NCBI RefSeq assembly: GCF_015667935.1
Contig: NZ_JADPET010000006.1
Span: forward strand, 1-40,620
Reading direction: 5' to 3'
DNA from: Clostridium sp. 1001270J_160509_D11
GTDB lineage: Bacteria; Bacillota; Clostridia; Peptostreptococcales; Peptostreptococcaceae
Length of the DNA stretch: 40,620 nucleotides
A program made the translations under genes and the position numbers. The notes beneath the pieces were generated by a model that searched no databases, had not been told where the DNA came from, and saw nothing but the letters and a program-made list of their open reading frames with translations. Of the stretch, positions 25,620 through 36,038 are shown piece after piece. How positions within the stretch are numbered: the stretch's first letter is position 1; every line of letters begins with the position of its first letter.

Positions 25620-27146
25620 ATGAAAAAGCCAGTAGCATTAATAATCATGGATGGTTTTGGAGAGAGTAATAATACAATAGGAAATGCTGTTAAAGAAGCA
25701 AAAACTCCTAACTTAGACAGAATCGAAAAAACTTATCCAACAACATTAATAAAAGCAAGCGGTCTTGATGTTGGTCTTCCTGATGGACAAATGGGTAACT
25801 CAGAAGTTGGCCATACAAATATAGGAGCAGGTAGAATTGTATATCAAGATTTAACTAGAATAACAAAATCTATACAAGACGGAGATTTCTTCACAAATGA
25901 AGTCTTAGTAAAAGCTATGGAAAATGGAAAAGAACATGCTGTTCATATAATGGGATTATTATCTGACGGTGGAGTTCATTCACATATAGATCACCTTAAA
26001 GCTTTAATCAAAATGGCTAAAGAACAAGGTGTAGAAAAAGTATACGTACATGCATTTACAGATGGTAGAGATACTGACCCACAAAGTGGTATAAACTACG
26101 TTAAAGAAATTGAAGCTTATATGGCTGAAATGGGTGTAGGACAGTTCGCTACTATAAACGGTAGATATTATGCAATGGATAGAGATAAGAGATGGGAAAG
26201 AGTAGAAAAAGCATACAGAGCTATGGTTTGTGGCGAAGGTGAAACTGCTACTTCTGCATCTGAAGCTGTTGAAGAATCTTATAAAAAAGGTGCAACAGAC
26301 GAATTTATCATTCCAACTGTAATAGTTAAAGATGGTCAACCAGTAGGAAAAATATCTGAAGGTGATTCAGTAATATTCTTCAACTTTAGACCAGATAGAG
26401 CTAGAGAAATATCTAGATGCATAGTTGATAAAGAATTCAATGGATTTGAAAGAGTAGACGTAAATACATTCTTTGTTTGCTTAACAGAATATGATGTTAC
26501 TTTACCAAATGTTCAAATAGCATTTGGACCACAATCATTAAGTAATACATTAGGGGAATATTTATCAAAATTAGGGAAAACTCAATTAAGAGCTGCTGAG
26601 ACTGAAAAATATGCTCACGTTACTTTCTTCTTCAACGGTGGTGTTGAAGAACCAAACAAAGGAGAAGATAGAGAATTAATACCTTCACCAAAGGTTGCAA
26701 CATATGACTTACAACCAGAAATGTCTGCACCAGAGCTAGAAGCAAAAGTTATGGAAAAAATAAACGAAGACAAATACGACTTCATAGTTGTTAACTTTGC
26801 TAATCCAGATATGGTTGGACATACAGGTGTAATGGAAGCAGCTGTTAAAGCTGTTGAAACAGTAGATAATTGCGTTGGCAAATTAGTAGATAGAATAGTA
26901 GAAATTGGTGGAAGCGTTATAATAACTGCTGACCACGGAAATGCTGAATTAATGTTAGATCCTACAACAGGAAAAGTTATAACATCACATTCAGTAAACC
27001 CAGTACCATTTATAATAGCTGGTAAAGATTACGTAGGAAAAGAGTTATTAGCTGATGGTAGACTATCAGATATAGCTCCAACAATATTAGATATGATGGG
27101 ATTAGAACAGCCAGAAGAAATGACTGGTCACTCATTAATAAAATAG
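25620..27146 (+). CDS. gpmI: Phosphoglycerate mutase, cofactor-independent
   Basis: The 508-residue product isomerises 3- and 2-phosphoglycerate using two manganese ions. The alkaline-phosphatase-like metal sites are intact: D11 (IIMDGFG), catalytic Ser61 (GQMGNSEVGHTNIG), NFANPDMVGHTG and TADHGNAE. The ribosome site (GGAG) overlaps the tpiA stop codon and lies about 13 bases from the ATG, longer than usual, consistent with coupling to tpiA. Activity depends on Mn and falls at acid pH in spores of related bacteria. Confidence 0.96.
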   Translation: MKKPVALIIMDGFGESNNTIGNAVKEAKTPNLDRIEKTYPTTLIKASGLDVGLPDGQMGNSEVGHTNIGAGRIVYQDLTRITKSIQDGDFFTNEVLVKAMENGKEHAVHIMGLLSDGGVHSHIDHLKALIKMAKEQGVEKVYVHAFTDGRDTDPQSGINYVKEIEAYMAEMGVGQFATINGRYYAMDRDKRWERVEKAYRAMVCGEGETATSASEAVEESYKKGATDEFIIPTVIVKDGQPVGKISEGDSVIFFNFRPDRAREISRCIVDKEFNGFERVDVNTFFVCLTEYDVTLPNVQIAFGPQSLSNTLGEYLSKLGKTQLRAAETEKYAHVTFFFNGGVEEPNKGEDRELIPSPKVATYDLQPEMSAPELEAKVMEKINEDKYDFIVVNFANPDMVGHTGVMEAAVKAVETVDNCVGKLVDRIVEIGGSVIITADHGNAELMLDPTTGKVITSHSVNPVPFIIAGKDYVGKELLADGRLSDIAPTILDMMGLEQPEEMTGHSLIK

Positions 27147-27179
27147 CAATCTAAATATAAATTTTTTATATTTAAAATT

Positions 27180-27207
27180 AGGGTGGCTGCTAGTACTCAG
27201 CCATCCT
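27180..27207 (+). other. Stable hairpin after gpmI without a T-run
   Basis: AGGGTGGCTG pairs with CAGCCATCCT (one wobble) around an 8-base loop, 33 bases past the gpmI stop. A-rich rather than T-rich sequence follows, so it may protect the 3' end or attenuate rather than terminate. Confidence 0.6.
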
Positions 27208-27393
27208 ACTAAAAAAGCCAATTTATATAAATAATAATTATAAATTTAACAAAAGTATAAAAAGGAAAGCTAATCGAGACAATTAAAATTAAAGAAAATA
27301 ATAATAATAAATATAATTAAAATACATAGATAATTTGCAAACTTATCCATCAATCTGTTTGAAAATAAATTTATGATTTTAAAACTAACTTGA

Positions 27394-28713
<1,320 letters not shown>

Positions 28714-28766
28714 TTTTCAATTAATTAGCAAACAAACAAATTTTATGAATAATAGTATAAATCCTT

Positions 28767-28804
28767 AAAAGCCTAGGTGGAAACTTCCACCTAGGCTTTT
28801 TTTA
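28767..28804 (+). terminator. Strong terminator after eno
   Basis: 16-bp stem (AAAAGCCTAGGTGGAA with TTCCACCTAGGCTTTT) around AC, then more T. It ends the glycolytic block. Confidence 0.93.
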
Positions 28805-28806
28805 AA

Positions 28807-28897
28807 GTAACGGACGAAGTCACCCGATCATGAACGTAGTGAATTTTAAGCAACGGAATCTCCGATTCGTTGGCGTCATGAGCGAAGTGAATTTTTT
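28807..28897 (+). repeat. Dispersed hairpin repeat, copy 4 (two units, first decayed)
   Basis: Unit 4a (28807-28847) keeps GAC-GAA-GTC and AC-GTA-GT but has lost the outer arm (CACCCGATC replaces CGTTGGCG). Unit 4b (28850-28897) has AATC-TCC-GATT and GC-GAA-GT. It lies directly after the eno terminator. Confidence 0.85.
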
Positions 28898-28931
28898 TAT
28901 AGTATTTAGAGATATTTTTTATAAAATAAAT

Positions 28932-28950
28932 GAAAATGATATTCATTAAC
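28932..28950 (+). promoter_or_regulatory. Fur box
   Basis: GAAAATGATATTCATTAAC matches 16 of 19 bases of the classical Fur consensus GATAATGATAATCATTATC, and the palindromic ATGATATTCAT core is intact. It covers the -35 region of the next promoter, so iron-loaded Fur should repress. Confidence 0.82.
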
Positions 28951-28969
28951 TTTTAAAGTGTGCTAAAAT
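28942..28969 (+). promoter_or_regulatory. Promoter of the iron-responsive cluster
   Basis: Extended -10 TGCTAAAAT (28961-28969) with TTCATT (28942-28947) 16 bases upstream; the -35 lies inside the Fur box. Confidence 0.6.
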
Positions 28970-29020
28970 TAGAATTAAAGAAGAATAATTTTAGAATTAA
29001 ATATTTGAAGGGGGTATATC

Positions 29021-29647
29021 ATGAAAGATTACATAAAGTTATCAGAACAGTATTTTGATGGTCAAGCAAAAGTGTATGATGAAAATAATAGTATGTATTA
29101 TTCTGGTCCTGCAAAGGTTAGTTGTAATGATACTGTCAAGTATTTAAAAGATATAAATTATAATAAATTGTTAGATGTTGGGTGTGGAACAGGATATCTT
29201 CTCAACCTATTATCTGATAAAAAAGAGGCAGAATATCATGGACTAGATTTATCAGAAGGAATGTTAAAACAAGCAAGAGCAAAAAATATCCGAGGTACAA
29301 CACTTGTAAAAGGAAGATCTGATGAGTTGCCATATGAAGATAATTATTTTGATGTTGTGACATGCATCCAAAGTTTTCATCACTATCCTGATTCAGATAA
29401 AGCTATGCAAGAGGTATACCGCGTATTAAAACCTGGTGGAATATATATACTTTCTGATACAGGGGTAGGAGGTATCGGAGGATGGATTTATAACCACATT
29501 ATATTTAAGTTAATAAATAGTGGTGATTGTCATGCAGCAAATAAAAATGGCATTTCAAACTTAATGATGAAAAATGGATTTGATATAGTAGAAAATAAAA
29601 AACTAGGTAAATTTATATATACTGTTGTGGGGAAAAAATTAAAATAA
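29021..29647 (+). CDS. SAM-dependent methyltransferase, Fur-regulated
   Basis: The 208-residue class I methyltransferase is of the UbiE/Methyltransf_11 kind. Motif I is LDVGCGTGYLLNLL (~48-61), with the acidic LDLSEGML, then DELPYEDNYFDVVTCIQSFH (motif II region, start ~107) and VLKPGGIYILSD (motif III). The C-terminal part (GVGGIGGWIYNHIIFKLIN) is somewhat hydrophobic, suggesting a lipid-like or membrane-near substrate. It is the first gene after the Fur box, so it should be made when iron is scarce. A terminator separates it from the FAD enzyme, perhaps leaky. Acceptor unknown. Confidence 0.82.
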   Translation: MKDYIKLSEQYFDGQAKVYDENNSMYYSGPAKVSCNDTVKYLKDINYNKLLDVGCGTGYLLNLLSDKKEAEYHGLDLSEGMLKQARAKNIRGTTLVKGRSDELPYEDNYFDVVTCIQSFHHYPDSDKAMQEVYRVLKPGGIYILSDTGVGGIGGWIYNHIIFKLINSGDCHAANKNGISNLMMKNGFDIVENKKLGKFIYTVVGKKLK

Positions 29648-29697
29648 AAAGAGATGGCCGAAATTGATGTAAAATTTCAGCCATCTCTTTTTATTTT
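29646..29697 (+). terminator. Terminator after the Fur-regulated methyltransferase
   Basis: Stem AAAGAGATGGC / GCCATCTCTTT extended inward by GAAATT / AATTTC with a bulged base, then T-rich. It may only partly end transcription before the FAD enzyme gene. Confidence 0.85.
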
Positions 29698-29699
29698 AA

Positions 29700-29733
29700 G
29701 GAGATTAAATATTATAAATTTAGTGGATAACAT
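29700..29733 (+). repeat. Decayed relative of the 10860 inverted repeat
   Basis: About 26 of 34 bases agree with 10860-10893 by hand alignment, including ATATTAT and GTGGATAA. Both lie between a terminator and a dispersed-repeat module. The right arm is lost here. Confidence 0.45.
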
Positions 29734-29734
29734 T

Positions 29735-29760
29735 AGCACCATGAACGTAGTGAATTTTTA
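29735..29760 (+). repeat. Dispersed hairpin repeat, copy 5 (fragment)
   Basis: Only the second half of a unit remains: a degenerate GCACC followed by ATGAACGTAGTGAATTTTTA with the AC-GTA-GT mini-hairpin. Confidence 0.65.
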
Positions 29761-29776
29761 TTTCACGTTGTAATAG

Positions 29777-29788
29777 TGAGAAATCTCA
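29777..29788. promoter_or_regulatory. Short perfect palindrome upstream of the FAD enzyme
   Basis: TGAGA-AA-TCTCA lies 56 bases before the start codon. It could be an operator; no confident promoter was seen around it. Confidence 0.3.
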
Positions 29789-29843
29789 ATTCATAGATAT
29801 TAATAATACATGAAAAATAGATAATATAAGGAGATTGATATTT

Positions 29844-31703
29844 ATGAAAAAAGAAGTTGTTTTTATCGGAGCAGGAATTTCAGGTCTTACAGGGGCTGCA
29901 CTTTTAGCAAAGAAGGGCTTTAAAGTTACTGTAGTAGAGGCACAATTTAAGCCAGGAGGTTCTTGTGGAATATTTAAACGAGATGACGTTATTTTTGAGC
30001 AAGGATCAGCTATGATTTATGGATTTGGAGAAATAGGGTTTAATCCACATAGATTTGTATTTAATTCATTAGAAGAACCGATAGATATTTTAAAACACGA
30101 TAGTTTATATGCAATTCATTTTAAAGGACACAAAATAATATTTTATGAAGATATAGATAAATTTGTAGAGCAATTGGGAGAGATTTTTCCAGATGAGAAG
30201 GAAGGATTTAAAAAGTTTTATCACGACTCAACAGATTTATATTTAAAAGTTATAGCAAACCAACCGACATTCACAACACCAGATGTAGTCACAAAGGAGC
30301 AGGGGTTAATGCAGTTAAAAAGTGCTCCAAAAGCATATTTGAAATTTTTAGGATATATGAATAAAAACACAGAGCATATATTGAAAAAATACTTCAAGTC
30401 TAAAGAAGTATTCGATTTTTTTAATAAATTAACATCTACATATTGTTATACAAATGTAAAAGAAACACCTGCCATACTTGCGGCTGTTATGTTTGTCGAC
30501 AACCATATTGGAGGAAGTTATTATCCAGCAGGTTCAACATTAAATTTAGTTGGTAAGCTGGAAAAAGTAATTGAAGAAAATAACGGCGATATGATTTATA
30601 ACAAGCAAGTCAAAAAAATACTTATAGAAAACGACAAGGTAGCGGGAGTAAAGCTAGACGACGGAAGTATTATAAAATGTGACAGAGTAGTTAATTCAGG
30701 AAATGTGTGGAACTTATACAACAACTTAATAGACAAAAATTTATGTAAAAAGGGAAGAGAATGGGCAAATTCACTTATCCCGACATATCCATCATTAGTA
30801 TTATTCACATTAGTAAAAGAAGACGTAATCCCAGAAGATACACTACCAATTGAGATGCTTATAGGAGATACAGAAAAAATAGATGAAGGCGAAGTAACGC
30901 TTTATATATTGGGAAAAGACGACTACACACTTTGTCCAAAAGGATACCAAACTGTAATTGCAATAGGACCAACTTTTAAAGAATGGATAAATCCAATAGG
31001 AGATTATCACACCGAAGCATATTTTAAACAAAAACAAGAAGAAAAGAACAGAATATTAGATTTAATAGAAAAGAGATTCCCAGGATTTAAAGATGCACTA
31101 TGTCATGTAGAACTAAGCACACCAGCAACTCTACAAAGACTTGTTATGAAAGAAAAGGGAGCAGTCGCAGGTCCAAAACAACAGCTAGGTCAACATATGT
31201 TAAAACGTTTAAAGACTAAAGGTGAAATCGAAGGGCTTTATAACTGTGGTGAATCAACAGTTATGGGAACAGGAACACCTGCTGTAACTGTATCTGGAAT
31301 AAGTGTAGCAAATCTTATTTTGAGAGAGTGCAATATGCAAGAATATGAAGCGAAATACATCAAAGGCGATTATGTAACAATGGTGAAAAAACCGTACACA
31401 GGAAAAAACTTAAAATTAAGTTCTGATAAAAATGAAGACAAAATTGGAAAATTAGCAATGAAGTGCCAATATTGTATGAATCCTAGATGCCAAAAATCAT
31501 GTAAAAACAATATTCCAATAAGAGATATAAATAGAAGGTTATCTGTCGTGAACTTTTATGGTGAAAGAAAGTTATTAAATCAATTTGATACAAATCCTTG
31601 CATTAACTGTGAAAATGTATCTTGTGAAGAAGTATGTATAAGAAATAAATTTGCAGAATCAGTAAGCATAAAAGAAATCAACAGTAACTTGGTTAAAAAG
31701 TAA
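29844..31703 (+). CDS. CrtI-like FAD oxidoreductase fused to an eight-cysteine Fe-S domain
   Basis: The product has 619 residues. Residues ~1-500 are a phytoene desaturase/carotenoid isomerase-type flavoprotein: dinucleotide motif GAGISGLTGAALL (9-21), VVEAQFKPGGSCG, and the C-terminal FAD segment YNCGESTVMGTGTPAVTVSG. After a linker, residues ~535-605 hold two identical cysteine quartets, CX2CX4CX3C, at 541/544/549/553 and 586/589/594/598, with NPC between. This resembles the two-cluster domain at the N-terminus of GltD/dihydropyrimidine dehydrogenase, here moved to the C-terminus, and should hold two [4Fe-4S] clusters. The enzyme probably reduces or desaturates a lipid-like substrate with electrons passing via the clusters. 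ATG 29844 follows AAGGAG; an upstream TTG overlaps that site. Next is an ABC exporter, 13 bases on. Confidence 0.82.
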   Translation: MKKEVVFIGAGISGLTGAALLAKKGFKVTVVEAQFKPGGSCGIFKRDDVIFEQGSAMIYGFGEIGFNPHRFVFNSLEEPIDILKHDSLYAIHFKGHKIIFYEDIDKFVEQLGEIFPDEKEGFKKFYHDSTDLYLKVIANQPTFTTPDVVTKEQGLMQLKSAPKAYLKFLGYMNKNTEHILKKYFKSKEVFDFFNKLTSTYCYTNVKETPAILAAVMFVDNHIGGSYYPAGSTLNLVGKLEKVIEENNGDMIYNKQVKKILIENDKVAGVKLDDGSIIKCDRVVNSGNVWNLYNNLIDKNLCKKGREWANSLIPTYPSLVLFTLVKEDVIPEDTLPIEMLIGDTEKIDEGEVTLYILGKDDYTLCPKGYQTVIAIGPTFKEWINPIGDYHTEAYFKQKQEEKNRILDLIEKRFPGFKDALCHVELSTPATLQRLVMKEKGAVAGPKQQLGQHMLKRLKTKGEIEGLYNCGESTVMGTGTPAVTVSGISVANLILRECNMQEYEAKYIKGDYVTMVKKPYTGKNLKLSSDKNEDKIGKLAMKCQYCMNPRCQKSCKNNIPIRDINRRLSVVNFYGERKLLNQFDTNPCINCENVSCEEVCIRNKFAESVSIKEINSNLVKK

Positions 31704-31716
31704 AGGAGGAGGTCTG

Positions 31717-32646
31717 ATGTATATTCTCCAGGTAGAGAATTTATACAAATCATATAACCATGTAGAGGCAGTAAAAGGAATTAGTTTCTCTATAAGACAA
31801 GGAGAAATATATGGGCTTTTGGGGCCAAATGGAGCAGGAAAAAGTACATTAATCAAGATGATTGCAGGAATTGAAAAAAAGGACAGTGGAAAAATAGTAT
31901 TTGATGAAAACCAGACAAATATAAATAAGTATAAAAAACACTTGGGAATAATAACACAAGACATTGCAATTTATCCTAGTTTCACAGCTTATGAAAACGT
32001 GTCGTTTTTCTGCTCACTATATTCATTTAAAGGAAAAGAATTAAAAACAAGGGTAAAACATGCATTAGAATTTACAGGACTTAGTGAGTATAAAGATAAA
32101 AAGGCGTCGGAGTTTTCTGGAGGGATGTTGAGAAGATTGCACCTTGCCTGTGCAATAGCTCACACCCCAGAGCTTATCATAATGGATGAACCGACAGTCG
32201 GAATAGATCCACAATCCAGAAATCACATTTTGGAATCAGTAAAACAATTAAACAAAAATGGGGCGAGCATAATTTATACATCACATTATATGGAGGAAGT
32301 AGAAGAACTTTGTGACGAGATATGCATAATCGATAAAGGAAAAATAATTGCACAAGGAACAACAGGGGACATTAAATCAAATTTACTCAAGTACAACATT
32401 TACACAATAATGCTTAAAAATGAAATAGAAGGAATTGAAAATCATATAAAAAAAATCAAGGGGATATATAGTGTAGATGTAAATGGAAATGAGATAAAGT
32501 GCAATTATAACAAGGATATAAATATACTTCAAAAACTCGTAAATACAATTTTTAATAATGGTGGCGTAATCGAAAGTATAAAAGACGAATTGCCGACTTT
32601 GGAAACTGTATTTTTAGATTTGACTGGAAAGAAATTAAGAGATTAG
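31717..32646 (+). CDS. ABC exporter ATP-binding protein (DrrA-like)
   Basis: The 309-residue ATPase has Walker A GPNGAGKST (~37-45), Q-loop ITQD, signature FSGGMLRRLHLA (~137-148), Walker B LIIMDEPTVGID and H-loop TSHYMEEVEEL. A C-terminal ~90-residue extension is typical of the DrrA/CcmA (ABC-2) exporters of drugs, lipids and antibiotics. AAAGGAGGAGG precedes the ATG. It is 13 bases after the FAD enzyme and 12 before the first permease, so one operon. It should power export through the two downstream permeases as a heterodimeric channel. Confidence 0.92.
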   Translation: MYILQVENLYKSYNHVEAVKGISFSIRQGEIYGLLGPNGAGKSTLIKMIAGIEKKDSGKIVFDENQTNINKYKKHLGIITQDIAIYPSFTAYENVSFFCSLYSFKGKELKTRVKHALEFTGLSEYKDKKASEFSGGMLRRLHLACAIAHTPELIIMDEPTVGIDPQSRNHILESVKQLNKNGASIIYTSHYMEEVEELCDEICIIDKGKIIAQGTTGDIKSNLLKYNIYTIMLKNEIEGIENHIKKIKGIYSVDVNGNEIKCNYNKDINILQKLVNTIFNNGGVIESIKDELPTLETVFLDLTGKKLRD

Positions 32647-32658
32647 AGGGGGATAGAG

Positions 32659-33807
32659 TTGATTTTATTAACTTTAATAAAAAAGGAAATAATACAATTT
32701 TTTAGAAATAAAACTGATGTAATTACAATGCTCATATTTCCAGTCATTCTTATATTTGTGATGGGAAAGTCACTAAACGGTCTTATGAGCATGGACAAGA
32801 ATATATTTTCTGGAAAAACTATATATTACAATATAGAAAACGACGGTGGGAAAAACAACAATGTGCAAGTTTTTTATGATTTTATTACAGAATTTCAAAA
32901 AACTAGCGATATAAAATTTGTGCAGAGTAATGATATTGAGAAAGCTACACAACTTGTAAATAAGAATGAGGCTATTTGCTTTATAAATATTGATGGTGAT
33001 GATATAGATTATTTTAGAAATGAAAATGAAGAAAGCACCGAAAGCAAGGTATTTAGAAATTTATACGAGCAGTACATGAAAAAATACACATTTATCCACT
33101 ATATTGCAAAGACTGATTCAACTAAAGTTTCAAAAATTCTAAGTTCTAAAAACAATACAGAAATTAAGTTAGAAGGAATAGGATATGACGAGGTCAACTC
33201 ATTTACATATTACACCTTTGTGGAGCTGACTTTGATTATATCATACATATCTACAATTACATCAATTTCAATGTATAAGGAGAAATTTTTACATACAATG
33301 ACTAGATTGAGAGTATCAAATATTAAAAAAATAAATATAATTATCTCAAAAATTGCTCTTGGAATAATTATTGGGCTTATGCAAATCTTAATCGTATACA
33401 TTTGCTCGACAAAGCTATTTGATGTAGATTGGGGAGAAAATACTACATATATTTTACTTGTCTTGATTTCATTTATAATATTTAGTTCTGTCCTAGGAAT
33501 ATTTATGTATATGGTGTTTGATGATCAAAAGACTGCCTATACATTTAGTAACATGTTGATAATTGTGATGGGGTTTTTGGGTGGTTCTTATGTACCACTT
33601 TGTTTGGTCAAATCAGCAAGAATAACGAGTTTTCTGTGCCAGCTAATGCCTAATTATTGGGTAAATATATCACTTCTAGGGCTAAACTACAACATAGACA
33701 CACCTTATTATAAAATGGTAATAGTAATATCTCTCGGGGCATCTGTTTTAATGATTATATTAGGAAATATAATATTGAAACTGAAAGAAGGTGGAAGTGT
33801 TGATTAA
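32659..33807 (+). CDS. ABC-2 type permease, first subunit
   Basis: The 382-residue protein has the ABC-2 topology: an N-terminal helix (TMLIFPVILIFVMGKSL), a large extracytoplasmic domain (~45-180), then five more helices from ~185 to the end (including FTYYTFVELTLIISYISTIT and MLIIVMGFLGGSYVPL). The start appears to be TTG (ILLTLIKKEIIQFF), with AGAGGGGG at correct distance; no ATG gives the N-terminal amphipathic helix. Its end overlaps the next gene by 8 bases. Confidence 0.85.
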   Translation: MILLTLIKKEIIQFFRNKTDVITMLIFPVILIFVMGKSLNGLMSMDKNIFSGKTIYYNIENDGGKNNNVQVFYDFITEFQKTSDIKFVQSNDIEKATQLVNKNEAICFINIDGDDIDYFRNENEESTESKVFRNLYEQYMKKYTFIHYIAKTDSTKVSKILSSKNNTEIKLEGIGYDEVNSFTYYTFVELTLIISYISTITSISMYKEKFLHTMTRLRVSNIKKINIIISKIALGIIIGLMQILIVYICSTKLFDVDWGENTTYILLVLISFIIFSSVLGIFMYMVFDDQKTAYTFSNMLIIVMGFLGGSYVPLCLVKSARITSFLCQLMPNYWVNISLLGLNYNIDTPYYKMVIVISLGASVLMIILGNIILKLKEGGSVD

Positions 33808-34909
33808 GCTAATATTAAACACAGTAAAGTTATTGATGAAGAAAAAAAGCTACATACTAATCGGGATAATTATGCCAGCATTTATAGTAGTTTTTTTCAG
33901 TTTTGAATTTGGAATAGAATATAAATACAAAGTAGGCATAGTCGACAAAGATAAATCATACGCCTCAAATGAAATTATAAAAAGTATAGACAATCTTGAA
34001 GATATAGAAACTACCAAAGTAAAAGAAAAAGACTACAATATTCTCTTGATAACGCAGCAAATCGAAGTAGCAGTAATAATAGATAAGGGATTTGAAGATA
34101 ATTTATTAAATTTTAAAGAACAAGATATAAATATAAAATCTATTAAACATAATGATGTGGAAAGCTCGATAAGCCAATTAATAAATTTAAAATGTGAAGA
34201 TTTGAGCATGGTGGCGTCTTTGAGCGAGAAAAACATAAATAAATTTAAAGAAATGAATTTAGAATATAACGACCAACTGGCAAGTCTTAGTTTAAATAAA
34301 ATAGAACAAAATATACCAAAAATACAAAACACCATCGGACTTATGATTTTTACTATATTTATAGTAGCAGGAAATATAGCTAGTTTCTTGATAGAAGATG
34401 AAGAAAACAAAACTAAGATGAGGATATTGAGCTCTGGAATTAATAAATGGAAGTACTACATATCTATGATTTTTATTTTTTACATAATGACTATGTTGAC
34501 TACGGGGGTTTATTATATTGTCAGCAAAATTTTGAACATAGATTATGGAATGGAAAAAAGCAGTTATTTTTTAATCGTTATGGCAGTTTTTAATTTAATT
34601 GCGATAAGTTTTAACTTATGTATTGTTTCATTTACTAAAAGTAGATACGCATCAACCATAATAAATATTTTGATAGTTGTGCCATGTTGTATGCTTAGTG
34701 GGTTGTTTTGGGACTTTGATATTATGGAAAAAAGTCTGCAAAAAGTCGGAAACCTTATGCCGACTAGATGGGTTTATGTATGTATTGAAACGCTTCAACA
34801 AAATAACAATTTAAGTGAAATAAACATGTACTTAGTGGCAATGATGATATTTTCTATGGGATTGTTTTTGATAAGTTTCGCTAAATTAAAAATGAATAAT
34901 GAATTATAG
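33800..34909 (+). CDS. ABC-2 type permease, second subunit
   Basis: The 369-residue protein has the same topology as its upstream partner: N-terminal helix (ILIGIIMPAFIVVFFSF), extracytoplasmic domain to ~170, then a six-helix-type C-terminal region (TIFIVAGNIASFLIE, VVPCCMLSGLFWDFDI, LMPTRWVYVC). I prefer the TTG at 33800, five bases after AGGTGG, to the GTG at 33791, which lies inside that site; both are in frame. Two unlike permeases with one ATPase suggest a heterodimeric exporter. No clear terminator follows; imperfect tandem repeats begin at the stop codon. Confidence 0.85.
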   Translation: MIKLILNTVKLLMKKKSYILIGIIMPAFIVVFFSFEFGIEYKYKVGIVDKDKSYASNEIIKSIDNLEDIETTKVKEKDYNILLITQQIEVAVIIDKGFEDNLLNFKEQDINIKSIKHNDVESSISQLINLKCEDLSMVASLSEKNINKFKEMNLEYNDQLASLSLNKIEQNIPKIQNTIGLMIFTIFIVAGNIASFLIEDEENKTKMRILSSGINKWKYYISMIFIFYIMTMLTTGVYYIVSKILNIDYGMEKSSYFLIVMAVFNLIAISFNLCIVSFTKSRYASTIINILIVVPCCMLSGLFWDFDIMEKSLQKVGNLMPTRWVYVCIETLQQNNNLSEINMYLVAMMIFSMGLFLISFAKLKMNNEL

Positions 34910-34910
34910 A

Positions 34911-35036
34911 ATTAGAAAATAAATTGTAAAACGTAAATAAAGGATTATAGAAATTAGAAAATAAATTGTAGAACGTAAAAAAGGAATATTAGAAATTAAA
35001 AAAAGGAATTGTAAAAAGTATAAAAAAATAAGAGAA
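34911..35036 (+). repeat. Three imperfect 42-base tandem repeats
   Basis: Units begin at 34911, 34953 and 34995 with ATTAGAAAATAAATTGTA (third: ATTAAAAAAAGGAATTGTA) followed by ACGTAAA and AAAGGA. The period is 42 bases. They are non-coding and A-rich, right after the exporter operon. Confidence 0.65.
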
Positions 35037-35146
35037 AAGTTAAACAATTTCTATATAACAGCATATAAATACATAAAATAAAAACTTTATTATAAATAAT
35101 TAAAAAGGAGTAATTATAACAGAAGTATAGGGAATGGAGGGAGAAC

Positions 35147-35890
35147 ATGATTTATATTACAGGAGATTGCCACGGGGATTATGCAAGATTTAATACAAAA
35201 AATTTTCCAGAGCAAAATAGCATGACAAAGGATGATTTTGTTATTGTTTGTGGTGATTTTGGATTTTGGACTCCATCAAAGGAACAAGAACATCAACTAC
35301 AATGGTTGTCACAAAGGCCGTTTACAACATTATTTATAGATGGAAATCATGAGTGCTTTGATGAGCTTTACAACCTGCCTATAGAAGAGTTTTGTGGCGG
35401 AAAAGTTCACTATGTAAAAGACTCAATAATACATCTAATGAGAGGGCAAATTTTTAACTTAGATGGACTAAAAATCTTTACGTTTGGAGGAGCCAAAACC
35501 CACGATATGCCAGCAGGAATATTAGATATAGAAGATCCTCACTTTAAACAAAAGAAAAAGAAGTTGGACAAAGAGGGCGCAAAATATAGAATAAACCACG
35601 TATCTTGGTGGAAAGATGAGATGCCGAATCAGTACGAATATAGATATGGAGTTGAAAATTTAGAAAAACACGACTGGAGAGTGGATTATGTAATAACGCA
35701 CTGCTGTCCATCTAGTATACAACGAATGATTGCAGAAGATGAATACAAAACAGATGAACTTACCGATTATTTAGACGAAATAAAAACAAGTTTGAGTTAT
35801 AAAAATTGGATTTTTGGACATTATCATGATAACAAGATGATTACAGATAAAGATATTTTAATTTACGAACAGATTATAAGAATAAAATAA
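35147..35890 (+). CDS. Metallophosphoesterase
   Basis: The 247-residue calcineurin-like phosphoesterase has all five metal motifs: GDCHGD (6-11), GDFGFW, DGNHECF, THCCP and GHYHD. Such small cytoplasmic enzymes act on nucleotides, proteins or RNA ends; this one is not close to a named group that I recognise. AGGGAG precedes the ATG. It appears monocistronic, between the iron-responsive cluster and secG. The substrate is unknown. Confidence 0.85.
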   Translation: MIYITGDCHGDYARFNTKNFPEQNSMTKDDFVIVCGDFGFWTPSKEQEHQLQWLSQRPFTTLFIDGNHECFDELYNLPIEEFCGGKVHYVKDSIIHLMRGQIFNLDGLKIFTFGGAKTHDMPAGILDIEDPHFKQKKKKLDKEGAKYRINHVSWWKDEMPNQYEYRYGVENLEKHDWRVDYVITHCCPSSIQRMIAEDEYKTDELTDYLDEIKTSLSYKNWIFGHYHDNKMITDKDILIYEQIIRIK

Positions 35891-36038
35891 ATTTACTTAT
35901 AAATTTATAAAAAAGTGGCTAAAAAATTGGTAAATATATACCAATTTTCCTTAAATAAAACACTCGTTTTCTTGTAATAAATGCACTAATATGGTAAACT
36001 AAAATTTGAATAAATTCAGTAATAATAGGAGGGTACTC

